Source: Parahalioglobus pacificus (lineage in GTDB: Bacteria > Pseudomonadota > Gammaproteobacteria > Pseudomonadales > Halieaceae). Taken from it: DNA of 64,000 bases. The position numbers were made by a program, and so were the translations under genes. This document shows positions 28,058 to 38,813 of this stretch, in pieces. The stretch lies in contig NZ_BMYM01000002.1 of assembly GCF_014652275.1 (NCBI RefSeq), forward strand, positions 186,001 through 250,000, written 5' to 3'. Position 1 is the stretch's first letter. The number at the start of each line of letters is the position of its first letter. Below the pieces are notes generated by a model. It was not told the origin of the DNA, did no database searches, and saw only the letters and a list, made by a program, of their open reading frames with translations.

Positions 28058-28086
28058 AAAAAAGGGAGGCTATCGCCTCCCTTTTT
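28058..28086. terminator. Bidirectional terminator between trmL and secB
   Basis: GGGAGGC-TATC-GCCTCCC flanked by six A on the left and five T on the right, in the gap between two convergent genes; it can stop transcription in both directions. Confidence 0.9.
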
Positions 28087-28129
28087 CTAATGATCGCCGG
28101 ATGCGTGATCGCACCCAACAATCAACGCC

Positions 28130-28621
28130 TTACTGCGTGGTTGTGCTCGCGCCAGATTCAGCCTGGGCTTGCGTCATCGCCTGCTGATACAGCGCTTCAA
28201 AGTTAACAGGCGCCAGCATTACGGGCGGGAAACCACCCTTGGTGCACAGCGAGTCGATGTTCTCACGCGCATAGGGGAACAGGATGGTGGGCGCAGCAGT
28301 GCCCATCACCAGGCGCGCTGCCTCACCTTCAAGGCCGGTCACCAGGAAAATACCGGCCTGCTGCACCTCCACCAGGTAAGCGGTTTCTTCTTCAATCTTG
28401 GCAGTCAGTGTGATGGTCAGAACCACCTCAAAGTTGCCCTCGTCATCAATGGCTTCACTGCGCGTATTCAGATCGACATTAATTGCGGGCTGCCACTGCT
28501 TGCGAAACACGTTCGGCGTTCCGGGTGATTCAAAGGAAACATCTTTGGTGTAAATGCGCTGCAGTGCAAAGCTCTGTTGAGCCTGGTCGCCTTGTGCGGC
28601 GGCTGCTTGTTCTTCGGCCAT
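28130..28621 (-). CDS. secB: Protein-export chaperone SecB
   Basis: A 163-aa SecB of normal length. It holds preproteins unfolded and passes them to SecA. Typical segments are RIYTKDVSFESPGTP and the FPYARENIDSLCTKGGFPPV block, with the acidic N-terminus and disordered Q-rich C-terminus. It is the last gene of the yibN-grxC-secB operon. Confidence 0.96.
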   Translation of the reverse strand: MAEEQAAAAQGDQAQQSFALQRIYTKDVSFESPGTPNVFRKQWQPAINVDLNTRSEAIDDEGNFEVVLTITLTAKIEEETAYLVEVQQAGIFLVTGLEGEAARLVMGTAAPTILFPYARENIDSLCTKGGFPPVMLAPVNFEALYQQAMTQAQAESGASTTTQ

Positions 28622-28654
28622 GGTGCCGTCCTCCAGTAATAAATCGCTTTGGCG

Positions 28655-28915
28655 TCAGGACGCCTGATTAAGTAATTCGTCCAGCTTGCCCTGTCTGTCG
28701 AGCGCAGCTATATCGTCAAATCCACCCACATGCTGATCCCCGATCCAGATCTGGGGCACGGTGTGCCTGCCACTTAGCTGCATCATCTCGCGTCGCAACT
28801 CCGGGTCTGCATCAACGGCAATGTCAGTGAAGGCAACGCCCTTGCTTTCCAGCAGCATGCGCGCTCGCATGCAGTAGGGGCAGAGTCGGGTGGTGTACAT
28901 CTTTACATCGGCCAT
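28655..28915 (-). CDS. grxC: Glutaredoxin 3 GrxC
   Basis: An 86-aa glutaredoxin with the redox pair CPYC (Cys12, Cys15), the cis-proline TVPQIWIG and the GGFDD glutathione-binding turn. It reduces disulfides with glutathione. Upstream of secB and 9 bp downstream of yibN. Confidence 0.95.
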   Translation of the reverse strand: MADVKMYTTRLCPYCMRARMLLESKGVAFTDIAVDADPELRREMMQLSGRHTVPQIWIGDQHVGGFDDIAALDRQGKLDELLNQAS

Positions 28916-28924
28916 GGTGCTACC

Positions 28925-29338
28925 TCAGCGAATCGTGGGCAGTTGCAGATTGCCCCACTCCATCATGCCGCCGGCCATCTTGTAGACCTTCTCGAAGCCC
29001 GCTGCGCGCAGCTGCTTGCCAGCGGCGCCAGACTGTTGGCCCATCTTGCAGACAAGTACCACAGGCTTATCTCGGTACTTGTCCAACTCAGGCATGCGTT
29101 CGGCCAGTTTTGCCAGCGGAATATGGGTCGAATCCACAATGTGACCCTGCTTGAAGTCTTTACCGTCACGCAGGTCAACGAAGATGCCGTCTTCAGCATT
29201 GACCAGGTTGATCGCCTGCTGGGGCGTCACACTGGGTCCCGCCTTGCGGGACTCGTGGAATATCAGCATACCCACAGCGGCAAGCAGTGCAGCCACCAGG
29301 ATCCATTGCTGACCCAGGAACTCGAAAAATAGCGCCAT
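28925..29338 (-). CDS. yibN: Membrane-anchored rhodanese-like protein YibN
   Basis: A 137-aa protein with one N-terminal helix (about 10-28) and a rhodanese domain whose active cysteine is Cys97 in VCKMGQQSG. The ATG at 29338 gives the family length; an earlier start would add unrelated residues. Sulfur-transfer or redox function is inferred. It leads the yibN-grxC-secB operon and is divergent from gpmI, as in E. coli. Confidence 0.88.
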   Translation of the reverse strand: MALFFEFLGQQWILVAALLAAVGMLIFHESRKAGPSVTPQQAINLVNAEDGIFVDLRDGKDFKQGHIVDSTHIPLAKLAERMPELDKYRDKPVVLVCKMGQQSGAAGKQLRAAGFEKVYKMAGGMMEWGNLQLPTIR

Positions 29339-29554
29339 GATTGGTGAGTCTTGTCGTCGTCCAGCGCACCGGAAGGCCCGGATACCCACGCTGGGGGTAA
29401 TGGAAAGGGTCGCAAGTATACAGACTGTGAAAGGCGCGCTCTACCCCCGAGATTTCGGGCGTGGGCGCCGTGCCAGCCCCGCCAAGACAGGGTAAAATGC
29501 GCCCCTTTCCCACGCACCTTAAACCGGGTGCCATATTACGGAGCAGCCCCCTCA

Positions 29555-31111
29555 ATGAGCGTCGCCGACAAGAAAACCACCGTCTTGATCGTATTGGATG
29601 GCTGGGGCTACCGCGAGGAGAGCCGCGACAATGCCATCGCCAATGGCAAAACGCCCGTTTGGGACCGCCTGTGGCGGGATAATCCCCACACACTGGTGTC
29701 CGGTTCAGGGCTGGACGTGGGGCTGCCGGAAGGCCAAATGGGCAACTCGGAAGTTGGCCACATGAGTCTGGGCGCAGGCCGGGTGATCTACCAGAACATT
29801 ACCCGTATTGACCAAGCCATTGCCGACGGCAGTTTTGATGAAAACCCCGCATACACACAGGCCATTGATGCCGCCGTTTTAGCCAATGGCGCTGTGCATG
29901 TGATGGGCCTGCTATCGCCGGGGGGCGTTCACTCTCATGAAGACCAGATATTTGCTGCCATAAAACTGGCCGCCAAACGCGGCGCCCAGCGCGTTTATCT
30001 GCACGCGTTTCTGGATGGGCGCGACACCCCACCGCGAAGTGCCATGGCATCGCTGGAAAAAGCCGGCGATCTGTTTGCACAGTTGCAATGCGGCCGGGTA
30101 GCCAGCATCACCGGGCGCTACTTCGCCATGGACCGGGACAATCGCTGGGACCGTATCGAGCAGGCTTACTCGCTGCTCACTGAAGGTTCAGCGCCCCACC
30201 GCAGTGGGAACGCCATCGCTGCGCTCGATGCCGCGTACGCGCGGGATGAGAACGACGAATTTGTTCTGCCCACCGTCATTGCGGCAGAGGGAGAGAGCCC
30301 AGCCACAATCAATGATGGCGATACGGTACTGTTCATGAATTTCCGCGCCGACCGGGCACGGCAGCTGACCCATGCGATGGTGGACGAGGCGTTTACCGGC
30401 TTTACGCGCAACAAAGTGCCAGCGCTGTCCGGCTTTGTGATGACCACAGAATACGCCGGTGATATCCAGGCACCCTGCGCGTTCCCGCCAGAATCTCTCA
30501 CCAACGTGCTGGGCGACTACATTGCACAGCGAGGCATGACTCAGCTGCGTATTGCAGAGACCGAGAAGTACGCTCACGTGACTTTTTTCTTTAGTGGCGG
30601 ACGCGAGGATGAGTTTGCGGGTGAAAACCGGATCATGATTCCCTCACCTGACGTGGCCACCTACGACTTGAAGCCGGAGATGAGTGCACCGGAGCTCACT
30701 GATCAGCTAGTGGAAGCCATAGAGTCAGGCCAGTACGACTTGGTAGTCTGTAACTACGCCAATGGCGACATGGTGGGACATACCGGCGTTTACGAGGCTG
30801 CCGTAAAAGCAGTAGAAGCGCTGGATACCTGCCTGGGCCGCGTGGAGCAGGCGGTGCTCAACTCGGGCGCACAAGCGCTGATCACCGCCGACCATGGGAA
30901 CTGCGAGCAAATGATCGATTACGAGTCCGGACAACATCACACCCAGCACACCACCGAGCACGTTCCGCTGGTCTATGTGGGTAATGACGCGGTCACACTG
31001 GATGCCCGTGGCGGGATTCTGGCGGATATTGCACCCTCACTGTTGGCACTGATGCATCTTGAGCAACCTCCTGAAATGACGGGTAACAGCCTGGTCAGCC
31101 TCGCTGACTAA
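29555..31111 (+). CDS. gpmI: 2,3-bisphosphoglycerate-independent phosphoglycerate mutase
   Basis: A 518-aa GpmI interconverting 3- and 2-phosphoglycerate with two Mn ions. The catalytic serine lies in [26 protein letters not shown] and the ADHGNCEQM metal site are present. The ATG at 29555 (MSVADKK) fits the family; a much longer frame upstream is unlikely. A TAAAAT box at 29493 may be its -10. It begins the gpmI-envC-ctpA-yibQ operon. Confidence 0.96.
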   Translation: MSVADKKTTVLIVLDGWGYREESRDNAIANGKTPVWDRLWRDNPHTLVSGSGLDVGLPEGQMGNSEVGHMSLGAGRVIYQNITRIDQAIADGSFDENPAYTQAIDAAVLANGAVHVMGLLSPGGVHSHEDQIFAAIKLAAKRGAQRVYLHAFLDGRDTPPRSAMASLEKAGDLFAQLQCGRVASITGRYFAMDRDNRWDRIEQAYSLLTEGSAPHRSGNAIAALDAAYARDENDEFVLPTVIAAEGESPATINDGDTVLFMNFRADRARQLTHAMVDEAFTGFTRNKVPALSGFVMTTEYAGDIQAPCAFPPESLTNVLGDYIAQRGMTQLRIAETEKYAHVTFFFSGGREDEFAGENRIMIPSPDVATYDLKPEMSAPELTDQLVEAIESGQYDLVVCNYANGDMVGHTGVYEAAVKAVEALDTCLGRVEQAVLNSGAQALITADHGNCEQMIDYESGQHHTQHTTEHVPLVYVGNDAVTLDARGGILADIAPSLLALMHLEQPPEMTGNSLVSLAD

Positions 31112-31114
31112 GGC

Positions 31115-32269
31115 GTGAAAGGCTTGCGCACTGCCCTCGCTCTTTGCGGCTGGCTCATCGGGTTGAATATCGCGCCCTTGGCGCTGGCGCAATCGGATGA
31201 AGAACAGGCACGGGAGCAATTACAGACTCTGCGCGGCCAGATTCAGGAGATTAACCGCACCCTTCAGCGTGATCGCGGACGCCGCGACACGCTGCAATCC
31301 CAGCTACGTGAAGCAGAAAAAGAACTGGGCGACATTCAGCGCGACATACGCGGCATCCAGGCAGACATTGAAGCAGGACAGGCTCGCATAGCTGAGCTCG
31401 ATCAACAGGGGGCTGCCCTCGGCAAGGCGCGTGATGAGCAGCAGGCGCGGATCGCGGCGGAGATGCGTACCGCTTGGCAATTGGGACAGCAGGGGCACCT
31501 GAAAATCCTGCTGAACCAGGAAGACCCTCAAACCGTGGCACGCACCCTCACCTACTATCGCTACTTTTTCGATGCCCGGGACGAACTGATTGGCGAGTAC
31601 CGGCAGACCCTGCGCGAGCTGGATGAGATACAGGCTGGGATAGCGGCTGAGAACCAGGCGCTGGACCAACGCCAAAGCGCAATGGAGCAGCGTCGCACGC
31701 AACTGGCCAGAGCCAGCGCCACCCGCGAGGAGGCCGTGGCTGCACTCAATGCCCGCATATCAGATCAGGGCACCCAGCTAAAAACCCTCGAGGCGGACAG
31801 GGCGAGACTGGAAGAGCTGCTGCAAAGTATCGAGCGCGCAGTGAGTGAACTGGAGGTGCCGGAAGACTACAAGGACTTTGCCGCGGCTCGTGGCGCAATG
31901 CCCTGGCCACTGGCGGGCAAACGCAGCAACCGCTTCGGCCGCTCCAGAAACGCCGGGAAGATGCGCTGGCAGGGTGTGAACATTCCCGCGCGCGAGGGTG
32001 ACACCGTCAGCGCGATTCACCACGGCCGTGTTGTCTACGCCGACTGGTTCAGGGGCTCAGGCCTATTGATGATCATTGATCACGGCGACGGCTACATGAG
32101 TCTGTATGCTCATAACCAGAGTTTGCTGAGAGACGTCGGGGAATGGGTTACCGGCGGCATGCCCATCAGCACCGTTGGCAGCAGCGGCGGGCAACAGCAG
32201 GCCGGGCTGTACTTCGAAATCCGCAAAGATGGCAAACCGGTTGATCCTGCGCGCTGGTGCGAGGGCTAA
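31115..32269 (+). CDS. envC: Murein hydrolase activator EnvC
   Basis: A 384-aa periplasmic protein: signal peptide (1-25), a long coiled coil (about 28-240) and a C-terminal LytM/M23 domain. The M23 metal ligands are lost: the expected GVD turn reads GVN and the final HFE reads YFE. Such degenerate LytM domains activate the amidases AmiA/AmiB at the division site rather than cut peptidoglycan. GTG start, 3 bp after gpmI. Confidence 0.92.
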   Translation: MKGLRTALALCGWLIGLNIAPLALAQSDEEQAREQLQTLRGQIQEINRTLQRDRGRRDTLQSQLREAEKELGDIQRDIRGIQADIEAGQARIAELDQQGAALGKARDEQQARIAAEMRTAWQLGQQGHLKILLNQEDPQTVARTLTYYRYFFDARDELIGEYRQTLRELDEIQAGIAAENQALDQRQSAMEQRRTQLARASATREEAVAALNARISDQGTQLKTLEADRARLEELLQSIERAVSELEVPEDYKDFAAARGAMPWPLAGKRSNRFGRSRNAGKMRWQGVNIPAREGDTVSAIHHGRVVYADWFRGSGLLMIIDHGDGYMSLYAHNQSLLRDVGEWVTGGMPISTVGSSGGQQQAGLYFEIRKDGKPVDPARWCEG

Positions 32270-32341
32270 TTTTTTGCCCGGCGATTGCGCTACACTGACC
32301 TAATTGTGGTCTAAGCAGCCATTAGGCTGTGGAGCAGTAAC

Positions 32342-33658
32342 ATGAGGACAAACCCCCTTTCTAACGCCTTGGGCGCGGCGCTTTTGGCGCTGGGCATGGC
32401 CCTGCCGGTGACCGCTGTCGAGGAACAGTCGCGTCTGCCACTGGATGAGTTGCGCACCTTTGCTGATGTCTTCAACCAGATTCGCAGCGGCTATGTGGAA
32501 GAGATCGATGACAGCACACTGCTGGAATACGCCATTCAAGGGATGCTAACCGGCCTTGATCCCCACTCCTCCTACCTCAGCCGCGACGCCTTCCAGGACC
32601 TTCAAACCAGCACCACGGGTGAGTTCTCCGGGCTGGGGCTGGAGGTCAACATGGAAGATGGCTACGTCAAGATCATAGCCCCCATTGACGGCTCGCCGGC
32701 GGCAGACGCGGGCCTGCAAACCGGCGATATCATCATCAAATTAGGCAGCGTTCCCGTGAAAGGCATGAGCCTCAACGAGGCCATCGAATTGATGCGTGGC
32801 CCCAAGGGCAGCGAGATAGAGCTGACGGTTGGGCGCCCGGGAGACGGCCAACCGTTCACCGTCACCCTGAAACGGGACACCATCAAGGTAGCCAGTGTGC
32901 GCCAACGCTTTCTGGAGCCTGGTTACGGTTACATCCGCATCGCGCAATTTCAGAGCAACACTGGCGCCGATGTACAAAGCTCCCTGCAGAAGCTGGCGAA
33001 AGAGCAATCGCTGAAGGGGCTGGTGCTGGACCTGCGAAATAACCCCGGTGGTGTACTGCGCGCCAGCGTTGATGTGGCCGGACTGTTCATGGAGGGCGGG
33101 ACCGTGGTGTATACCGAGGGCCGTTTGCCCAACTCCGATACCAGCTACGACGCCTCCGAGGAAGACGCCAGCAAGGGCGTGCCCCTGATTGTGCTGATTA
33201 ATGGCGGCTCTGCCAGTGCCTCGGAGATTGTTGCAGGTGCTCTGCAGGACAACGCCCGCGCCGTGATCATGGGTACGCCGAGTTTCGGCAAGGGCTCTGT
33301 ACAAACCGTGATGCCGATTTCTGAATCACGTGCGGTGAAGCTCACCACAGCGCTTTACTTCACCCCTAACGGGCGCTCCATTCAGGCCGAAGGGATAGAC
33401 CCGGATGTGTTTGTTGAGCGGGCCAAAGTAACCACCTTTAGCGAAGCAGGCAGGGTAAGCGAAGCCGACCTATCTGGCCATTTGTCCAACGGGAATGGGC
33501 GCAGTTCCAGCGAGAAAAGCCGCGCCAGTGGATTGTTGTCCACGGACAACCAGCTCTACGAGGCACTGGTGTTGCTGAAAGGTATCAATGTGCTGGGTAG
33601 GCATGGCAGTGCAAAAGCCACCGCCGAACCGGTTGCCAGCGTTACACCCGGAGCGTGA
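32342..33658 (+). CDS. ctpA: Carboxy-terminal processing peptidase (S41, PDZ)
   Basis: A 438-aa exported S41 protease. Signal peptide (1-23), a PDZ domain near 85-170, then the peptidase with the nucleophile in GGSASASEI and the lysine in FGKGSVQT. It trims or degrades periplasmic proteins, often peptidoglycan enzymes. TGGAG precedes the ATG at a good distance. The stop overlaps the yibQ GTG by four bases. In E. coli ctpA is not between envC and yibQ. Confidence 0.92.
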   Translation: MRTNPLSNALGAALLALGMALPVTAVEEQSRLPLDELRTFADVFNQIRSGYVEEIDDSTLLEYAIQGMLTGLDPHSSYLSRDAFQDLQTSTTGEFSGLGLEVNMEDGYVKIIAPIDGSPAADAGLQTGDIIIKLGSVPVKGMSLNEAIELMRGPKGSEIELTVGRPGDGQPFTVTLKRDTIKVASVRQRFLEPGYGYIRIAQFQSNTGADVQSSLQKLAKEQSLKGLVLDLRNNPGGVLRASVDVAGLFMEGGTVVYTEGRLPNSDTSYDASEEDASKGVPLIVLINGGSASASEIVAGALQDNARAVIMGTPSFGKGSVQTVMPISESRAVKLTTALYFTPNGRSIQAEGIDPDVFVERAKVTTFSEAGRVSEADLSGHLSNGNGRSSSEKSRASGLLSTDNQLYEALVLLKGINVLGRHGSAKATAEPVASVTPGA

Positions 33659-34515
33659 GAGCAGCACCTGCATCAGCCGCGTTACTGCTCGCGTTTACAC
33701 TGCTTGTTACCTCAGGGGCTCAGTCGAATACCGACTGCACCCCCTCCACTCGCACCAGTGATGCTCGCCCACAAGTGGTGATCATCATCGATGATATTGG
33801 TCATCGCTTCGACACCGGTCGTGCCGCCGCCAAGCTACCGGGGCGCATCACCCTCGCCGTGCTACCCGACGCACCCCACGCACAAACCCTGGCCTGGCTG
33901 GGCGAAGCCCGCGGCAAGGAAATCATGCTGCATGCGCCCATGGCCAGTCAGCGCGACACCGGTTATGAGGAGCCTGAAACGCTGACAGACTCTCTGGCTG
34001 AGCAGGAATTTACCGCCTTATTGCTTAAGCAAGTTGCCTCAGTGCCGGGTGTGCGGGGCGTCAATAACCACATGGGCAGCGAGCTAACTCGCCAGCAGGA
34101 GCCGATGGATTGGTTGATGAAAGTGCTGGCCGCGCGCAAGCTCTATTTTGTTGATTCACGCACCACAGCCGACACCGTCGCCACGACGGCAGCAGAACAG
34201 GCAGGGGTGCCTCATTTGTCGCGTAGCGTCTTCCTGGACAACGACACCGACACTGCAGCCATTGCGGCGCGCTTTGAAGAAACCCTGGCTGTCGCCAAAC
34301 GTAATGGCTATGCCATAGCCATTGGCCATCCCCATCCCCAGACACTGGAATACCTGAGCAAAACACTGCCCGAGCTGAGAGATAGAGGTTATCGCTTGAG
34401 TTGGCCCTCTGAGATTCTGAGGGCTGAGAGTGAGGCACTGACGACGTCAGGCGCGGTAGGCGAGGCGGAGCACGCCTGTTACAGCCGTACCTCGATGCCG
34501 CGCGCAGCCATGTAA
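33655..34515 (+). CDS. yibQ: Divergent polysaccharide deacetylase family protein (YibQ)
   Basis: A 286-aa exported protein. A signal peptide (about 1-24) is followed by a DUF610/NodB-like barrel: [28 protein letters not shown], the NNHMGS block and IGHPHPQT. The metal residues Asp-Asp, His and His look kept. Its substrate is unknown. The GTG start overlaps ctpA. The 3' end overlaps the end of convergent hisF by 37 bp, so a few residues at the C-terminus share DNA with hisF. Confidence 0.85.
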   Translation: MRAAPASAALLLAFTLLVTSGAQSNTDCTPSTRTSDARPQVVIIIDDIGHRFDTGRAAAKLPGRITLAVLPDAPHAQTLAWLGEARGKEIMLHAPMASQRDTGYEEPETLTDSLAEQEFTALLLKQVASVPGVRGVNNHMGSELTRQQEPMDWLMKVLAARKLYFVDSRTTADTVATTAAEQAGVPHLSRSVFLDNDTDTAAIAARFEETLAVAKRNGYAIAIGHPHPQTLEYLSKTLPELRDRGYRLSWPSEILRAESEALTTSGAVGEAEHACYSRTSMPRAAM

Positions 34516-35252
34516 GCTTTGGCCTCGGGCACCGTGTACTCGCCGAAATGGAAGATACTAGCGGCCAGGACCGCATCGGCGCCCCCTTCAAGTACACCAT
34601 CCACAAGGTGATCGAGATTGCCCACACCGCCTGATGCGATCACGGGAATCTCCACCGCATCGGTGATAGCGCGGGTTACCCCCAGCTCGAACCCGTTCTT
34701 GGTGCCGTCGCGGTCCATACTGGTCAGAAGAATTTCGCCCGCGCCTAAGTCGGCCATCTTGCGCGCCCACGCGACCGCATCAATACCAGTGGGCTTACGA
34801 CCCCCGTGGGTGAAGATCTCATAACGGGGCTGGCCGTCCACATCGCCTACCCGCTTGGCATCGATGGCGACAACAATGCACTGCGAGCCAAAACGTTGCG
34901 CCGCATCGCGCACTAATTCCGGATTGTGAATAGCCGCGGTGTTGATACTCACCTTGTCGGCACCGGCATTAAGCATGGTGCGAATATCATCCACCGAGCG
35001 AATTCCGCCACCAACAGTGAGCGGGATAAACACCTGTTCGGCGATACGCTCCACCGTGTGCACGGTGGTATCTCGCCCTTCGTGACTGGCCGTGATATCG
35101 AGAAACGTGACTTCATCCGCGCCCTGGTCGTTATAGCGCTGGGCAATCTCAACGGGGTCACCGGCATCCCGTATGTCCACGAAGTTCACGCCTTTAACAA
35201 CGCGCCCGTTCTCAACATCCAGGCAGGGAATGATGCGTTTGGCCAATGCCAT
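34479..35252 (-). CDS. hisF: Imidazole glycerol phosphate synthase subunit HisF
   Basis: A 257-aa (beta/alpha)8 synthase subunit joining PRFAR with ammonia from HisH. The N-terminal [18 protein letters not shown] with the catalytic Asp11 and the central [14 protein letters not shown] block with its catalytic Asp are clear. The ATG follows the hisA stop directly (TGAATG). It is the last gene of hisBHAF and its end overlaps yibQ. Confidence 0.97.
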   Translation of the reverse strand: MALAKRIIPCLDVENGRVVKGVNFVDIRDAGDPVEIAQRYNDQGADEVTFLDITASHEGRDTTVHTVERIAEQVFIPLTVGGGIRSVDDIRTMLNAGADKVSINTAAIHNPELVRDAAQRFGSQCIVVAIDAKRVGDVDGQPRYEIFTHGGRKPTGIDAVAWARKMADLGAGEILLTSMDRDGTKNGFELGVTRAITDAVEIPVIASGGVGNLDHLVDGVLEGGADAVLAASIFHFGEYTVPEAKAYMAARGIEVRL

Positions 35253-35990
35253 TCAGGCAGCCTCACCATCGCAATGCGCCTGGGCCTCGGCGACATCCAG
35301 CGTACCTTCATAAATGGCGCGGCCAGTGATGGCGCCGGAAATTCCCTGCGAAGCAACAGCGGCCAGCGCACGAATGTCATCCATATTGGTAATGCCGCCT
35401 GAAGCGATCACCGGGATTGAAGAGGCCTGGGCCATCGTTACCGTGGCTTCCACATTCACTCCTTGCATCATGCCGTCTCTCGCGATGTCGGTGTAAACGA
35501 TGGCAGAGACACCGTCAGCCTCAAACTGTTTGGCCAGATCCGTTGCCAGCACATCTGACACTTCCGCCCAACCGTCGGTGGCCACCCGCCCTTCTTTGGC
35601 ATCCAGACCCACGATGACCTTGCCCGGGAAGGCACGGCAGGCCTGTGCAACAAACGCGGGTTCCTTCACTGCCTTGGTGCCAATGATCACGTAGCTCACG
35701 CCGGCGCGCACATAGTGTTCTATGGTCTCGAGGCTACGAATACCACCCCCGATCTGAATAGGAAGCTCTGGGAAAGCCGCGGCGATGGACGTCACAACGC
35801 CGCCGTTTACTGGCTCACCCGCAAAGGCGCCGTTTAAGTCGACAAGGTGCAGCCGCCGGCAGCCCGCGTCCACCCAGCGCTGGGCCATCGCCACCGGGTC
35901 ATCGGAAAACACCGTGCTGTCATCCATCAGGCCCTGGCGCAGTCGCACACATGCGCCGTCCTTGAGATCGATCGCGGGGATAATCAGCAT
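35253..35990 (-). CDS. hisA: Phosphoribosylformimino-AICAR ribotide isomerase HisA
   Basis: A 245-aa barrel isomerase of histidine synthesis. [18 protein letters not shown] with Asp8, and IYTDIARDG with the second catalytic aspartate. I choose the ATG at 35990, which matches the family; an ATG 4 codons earlier is possible. The start overlaps the end of hisH by 7 nt. Confidence 0.96.
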   Translation of the reverse strand: MLIIPAIDLKDGACVRLRQGLMDDSTVFSDDPVAMAQRWVDAGCRRLHLVDLNGAFAGEPVNGGVVTSIAAAFPELPIQIGGGIRSLETIEHYVRAGVSYVIIGTKAVKEPAFVAQACRAFPGKVIVGLDAKEGRVATDGWAEVSDVLATDLAKQFEADGVSAIVYTDIARDGMMQGVNVEATVTMAQASSIPVIASGGITNMDDIRALAAVASQGISGAITGRAIYEGTLDVAEAQAHCDGEAA

Positions 35991-36634
35991 TGTCCGTTCC
36001 AATTCACAAAATTTTTAAGGAGGGTCAGTCCGGCGGTCGCGCTCTTCTCCGGGTGAAACTGCACGGCGAAGAGGTTGTCCCTGGCCAGTGCGGCATCGGC
36101 GGAAACGCCGTAATCGACCGACGCAGCCACCATTTCCCGGTCGGTCGCTGCCACGTAGTAGCTGTGTACGAAGTAGAACCGGGTTCGGTCTGCTATGCCC
36201 GCCCAGAGCGGGTGCGCCTTCATTTGCTGTACCTCGTTCCAGCCCATGTGCGGCACCTTCAGACGAGTGCCCTCGCTGTCAGTTAGCGGATTCCCAAAGT
36301 ATCGAACCTCACCATCGATCAGGCTCAGGCAGTCCACACCCTCATTTTCATCAGAGCGCTGCAGCAATGCCTGCATACCCACGCAGATCGCCAGCACGGG
36401 CTTGTGCTGTTCTACCAGTGCTGATCGCAGTAATTCGTCACAGCGCAGGCGCCGGATTTCCGCCATACAATCGCGGATAGCGCCCACACCGGGAAAAACC
36501 ACCCGATCTGCCTCTGCAATAACGGCCGCATCATGGGTCACCAGCACTTCACCTGCGCCCACGTGCTCCAGTGCGCTGGCCACCGAATGAAGGTTACCCA
36601 TGCCGTAATCAATAACCGCGACTTTACCGCCCAT
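35984..36634 (-). CDS. hisH: Imidazole glycerol phosphate synthase glutaminase HisH
   Basis: A 216-aa class I amidotransferase. The nucleophile is in [10 protein letters not shown] and the His-Glu pair in VQFHPEKS; the start is [14 protein letters not shown]. It feeds ammonia to HisF. Lies 31 bp after hisB and overlaps hisA. Confidence 0.96.
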   Translation of the reverse strand: MGGKVAVIDYGMGNLHSVASALEHVGAGEVLVTHDAAVIAEADRVVFPGVGAIRDCMAEIRRLRCDELLRSALVEQHKPVLAICVGMQALLQRSDENEGVDCLSLIDGEVRYFGNPLTDSEGTRLKVPHMGWNEVQQMKAHPLWAGIADRTRFYFVHSYYVAATDREMVAASVDYGVSADAALARDNLFAVQFHPEKSATAGLTLLKNFVNWNGQC

Positions 36635-36665
36635 ACACCGCTACCACTGGCCCGAAAAATGGGCC

Positions 36666-37259
36666 TTACAGAACACCCTTGGTCGATGGCGTAATACCCG
36701 CCATCGCCGGGTCGGCCGTTAGCGCCATGCGCAACGCCCGACCGAACGCCTTGAATACCGTTTCGGCCTGGTGATGCGTGTTGTCGCCACGGAGGTTATC
36801 GATGTGCAAGGTGACCTGGGCGTGGTTGACGAATCCCTGGAAGAACTCCATGAACAGGTCAACATCGAATCCGCCAACAGAACCGCGCGTGAAAGGCACG
36901 TCAAACACCACACCGGGGCGGCCTGAGAAATCAATAACAACGCGGGACAGCGCCTCGTCCAGCGGAACGTAGGCGTGGCCATAGCGGTAGATGCCCTTTT
37001 TATCACCTACGGCCTGTGCGACTGCCTGGCCCAGTGTGATACCAATGTCCTCGACCGTGTGATGGTCGTCAATGTGCAAATCGCCACGGGCCAGGATGTC
37101 CAGGTCAACCATGCCATGACGAGCAATTTGATCCAGCATGTGCTCCAAAAAGGGAACACCCGTGTCAAATTTGGCCTGGCCGGTTCCGTCCAGGTTAATA
37201 GACACCGTAATCTGGGTTTCCAGAGTGTCTCGCGTAACAGAGGCCTTGCGCTCAGCCAT
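36666..37259 (-). CDS. hisB: Imidazoleglycerol-phosphate dehydratase HisB
   Basis: A 197-aa dehydratase, the monofunctional form without histidinol phosphatase. The metal sites are in [12 protein letters not shown] and [11 protein letters not shown]. The ATG at 37259 has GGAG 6 nt upstream; an ATG five codons earlier has no such site. First gene of the hisBHAF operon. Confidence 0.96.
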   Translation of the reverse strand: MAERKASVTRDTLETQITVSINLDGTGQAKFDTGVPFLEHMLDQIARHGMVDLDILARGDLHIDDHHTVEDIGITLGQAVAQAVGDKKGIYRYGHAYVPLDEALSRVVIDFSGRPGVVFDVPFTRGSVGGFDVDLFMEFFQGFVNHAQVTLHIDNLRGDNTHHQAETVFKAFGRALRMALTADPAMAGITPSTKGVL

Positions 37260-37306
37260 CGTGCTCTCCAGCATTGGCGCGGGCTGCGACCCGCGAAAAG
37301 CGCGGT

Positions 37307-37312
37307 ATTATA
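37307..37312 (-). promoter_or_regulatory. Candidate -10 box for hisBHAF
   Basis: TATAAT on the minus strand about 48 bp before the hisB ATG, in the gap divergent from mutY. The best -35, GTGAAT 17 bp upstream, is weak. The plus strand shows TATAGT in the same place, which could serve mutY. Confidence 0.5.
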
Positions 37313-37399
37313 GTGGATAGCACAGCCTTATTCACTGGCAGTATTGCGCTGTCGGAAGTATCCTGTTTCTGCTCATTTTAACGTCGCCGATGCTGAGTT

Positions 37400-38479
37400 T
37401 TGCCCGTTTCCGCCCCCGATTTCTCGACCCGCGTACTGGACTGGTTCGATCAGCACGGTCGCAAAGACCTGCCTTGGCAACAGGACATATCACCCTATCG
37501 GGTCTGGGTATCGGAGATCATGCTGCAGCAAACGCAGGTGCAGACGGTCATCGGCTACTTCGACCAATTCATGGCATCTTTCCCCACGGTTCACGCATTA
37601 GCAGAAGCGCCACAGGATGAGGTGCTGCACCTGTGGACCGGGCTTGGCTATTACGCTCGAGCGCGCAACCTGCACAGCGCCGCCCGCACGGTTTGCGAGC
37701 GTCATGCCGGCGTGTTCCCGACAAACGTCGATGCATTGATGGCACTGCCCGGTATCGGCAGATCTACGGCCGGTGCTATTGCCAGCATCGCCATGGAACT
37801 CAGGGCGCCCATTCTGGACGGCAATGTGAAACGCGTACTGGCCCGTCATGGCGCAGTGAAGGGCTGGCCCGGAAAAACGGCTGTGGCGAACAAGCTGTGG
37901 AGCGCCGCGGAACGCTACACCCCATCAACACGCGTAGCCGACTATACCCAGGCCATGATGGATCTGGGCGCCACACTTTGCACGCGCAGCAAACCCGGCT
38001 GCCCTCAATGCCCATTAGCGCGAGACTGCGCGGGACTGGCCAATGGTGATCCCCTGGCCTACCCCGGCAAAAAGCCGAAAAAGACAACACCTGTGCGTCA
38101 AACAGTTTTCCTGATGCTGCAAAACCCGGCAGGAGAATGGTTGCTGGAGCAGCGCCCTGCGCAGGGTATCTGGGGAGGGCTTTGGTGTTTTCCAGAACTG
38201 GCCAGCGAACAGGATGCCGAGCTGTGGTGTCTGGACGAGTTGGGCGTAGCGCCGGCCAGCAGCCTTGCGTTGCCGCCTTTTCGGCACACGTTCAGCCACT
38301 ATCATCTGGATATCAGCCCTCTGCATGTCCAACTGCCGGCGCTGGATAGCCGGGTGATGACGAGCGATCGAAGGCTCTGGTATAACACCGGCGCGCCGGC
38401 GGCAGTGGGCTTGGCCGCCCCCATCAAAAAGCTGCTTGCTACACTGAACAACGACCACGCACCCGGGAGTCTCTTATGA
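37400..38479 (+). CDS. mutY: A/G-specific adenine glycosylase MutY
   Basis: A 359-aa MutY removing adenine opposite 8-oxoguanine. The helix-hairpin-helix [12 protein letters not shown], catalytic Glu in [10 protein letters not shown], Asp in LDGNVKRV, the 4Fe-4S cysteines C-x6-C-x2-C-x5-C ([17 protein letters not shown]) and a C-terminal NUDIX-like domain are all seen. The start is a TTG at 37400, which aligns with the E. coli N-terminus. It overlaps yggX by 4 nt (ATGA). Confidence 0.95.
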   Translation: MPVSAPDFSTRVLDWFDQHGRKDLPWQQDISPYRVWVSEIMLQQTQVQTVIGYFDQFMASFPTVHALAEAPQDEVLHLWTGLGYYARARNLHSAARTVCERHAGVFPTNVDALMALPGIGRSTAGAIASIAMELRAPILDGNVKRVLARHGAVKGWPGKTAVANKLWSAAERYTPSTRVADYTQAMMDLGATLCTRSKPGCPQCPLARDCAGLANGDPLAYPGKKPKKTTPVRQTVFLMLQNPAGEWLLEQRPAQGIWGGLWCFPELASEQDAELWCLDELGVAPASSLALPPFRHTFSHYHLDISPLHVQLPALDSRVMTSDRRLWYNTGAPAAVGLAAPIKKLLATLNNDHAPGSLL

Positions 38480-38748
38480 CACGCACTGTCATGTGCAGAA
38501 AGTACCAGCAGGAAATGGAGGGCCTTGACGCGCCGCCCTACCCCGGGCCTAAGGGTCAGGAAATATTTGAGTCGATCTCGAAGCAGGCCTGGCAAGACTG
38601 GCAGGCTCACCAGACTATGCTGATCAATGAGAAACACCTGAGCCTTGTTGACCCTGAGTCGCGTAAATACTTGCAGGCCGAAATGGACAAATTCTTCGCG
38701 GGTGAAGACTATGACAAAGCCGAGGGCTACGTACCGCCCAGCGCCTAA
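38476..38748 (+). CDS. yggX: Fe(2+)-trafficking protein YggX
   Basis: A 90-aa YggX with the conserved [15 protein letters not shown] start holding its single key cysteine, and [12 protein letters not shown]. It protects iron-sulfur enzymes from oxidation. Start overlaps the mutY stop, a pairing conserved across gammaproteobacteria. Confidence 0.95.
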   Translation: MTRTVMCRKYQQEMEGLDAPPYPGPKGQEIFESISKQAWQDWQAHQTMLINEKHLSLVDPESRKYLQAEMDKFFAGEDYDKAEGYVPPSA

Positions 38749-38757
38749 AAGCGGGCC

Positions 38758-38788
38758 TTGACTCACGCCACCTCTGCGGTTTTAATAC
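38758..38788 (+). promoter_or_regulatory. Promoter of tRNA-Phe
   Basis: TTGACT (38758) and TAATAC (38783) with a rather long 19-bp spacer, followed by a GC-rich stretch before the tRNA, typical of stable RNA promoters under stringent control. Confidence 0.55.
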
Positions 38789-38813
38789 GCCCCCTTCGCC
38801 GTCAGGCGACCTA

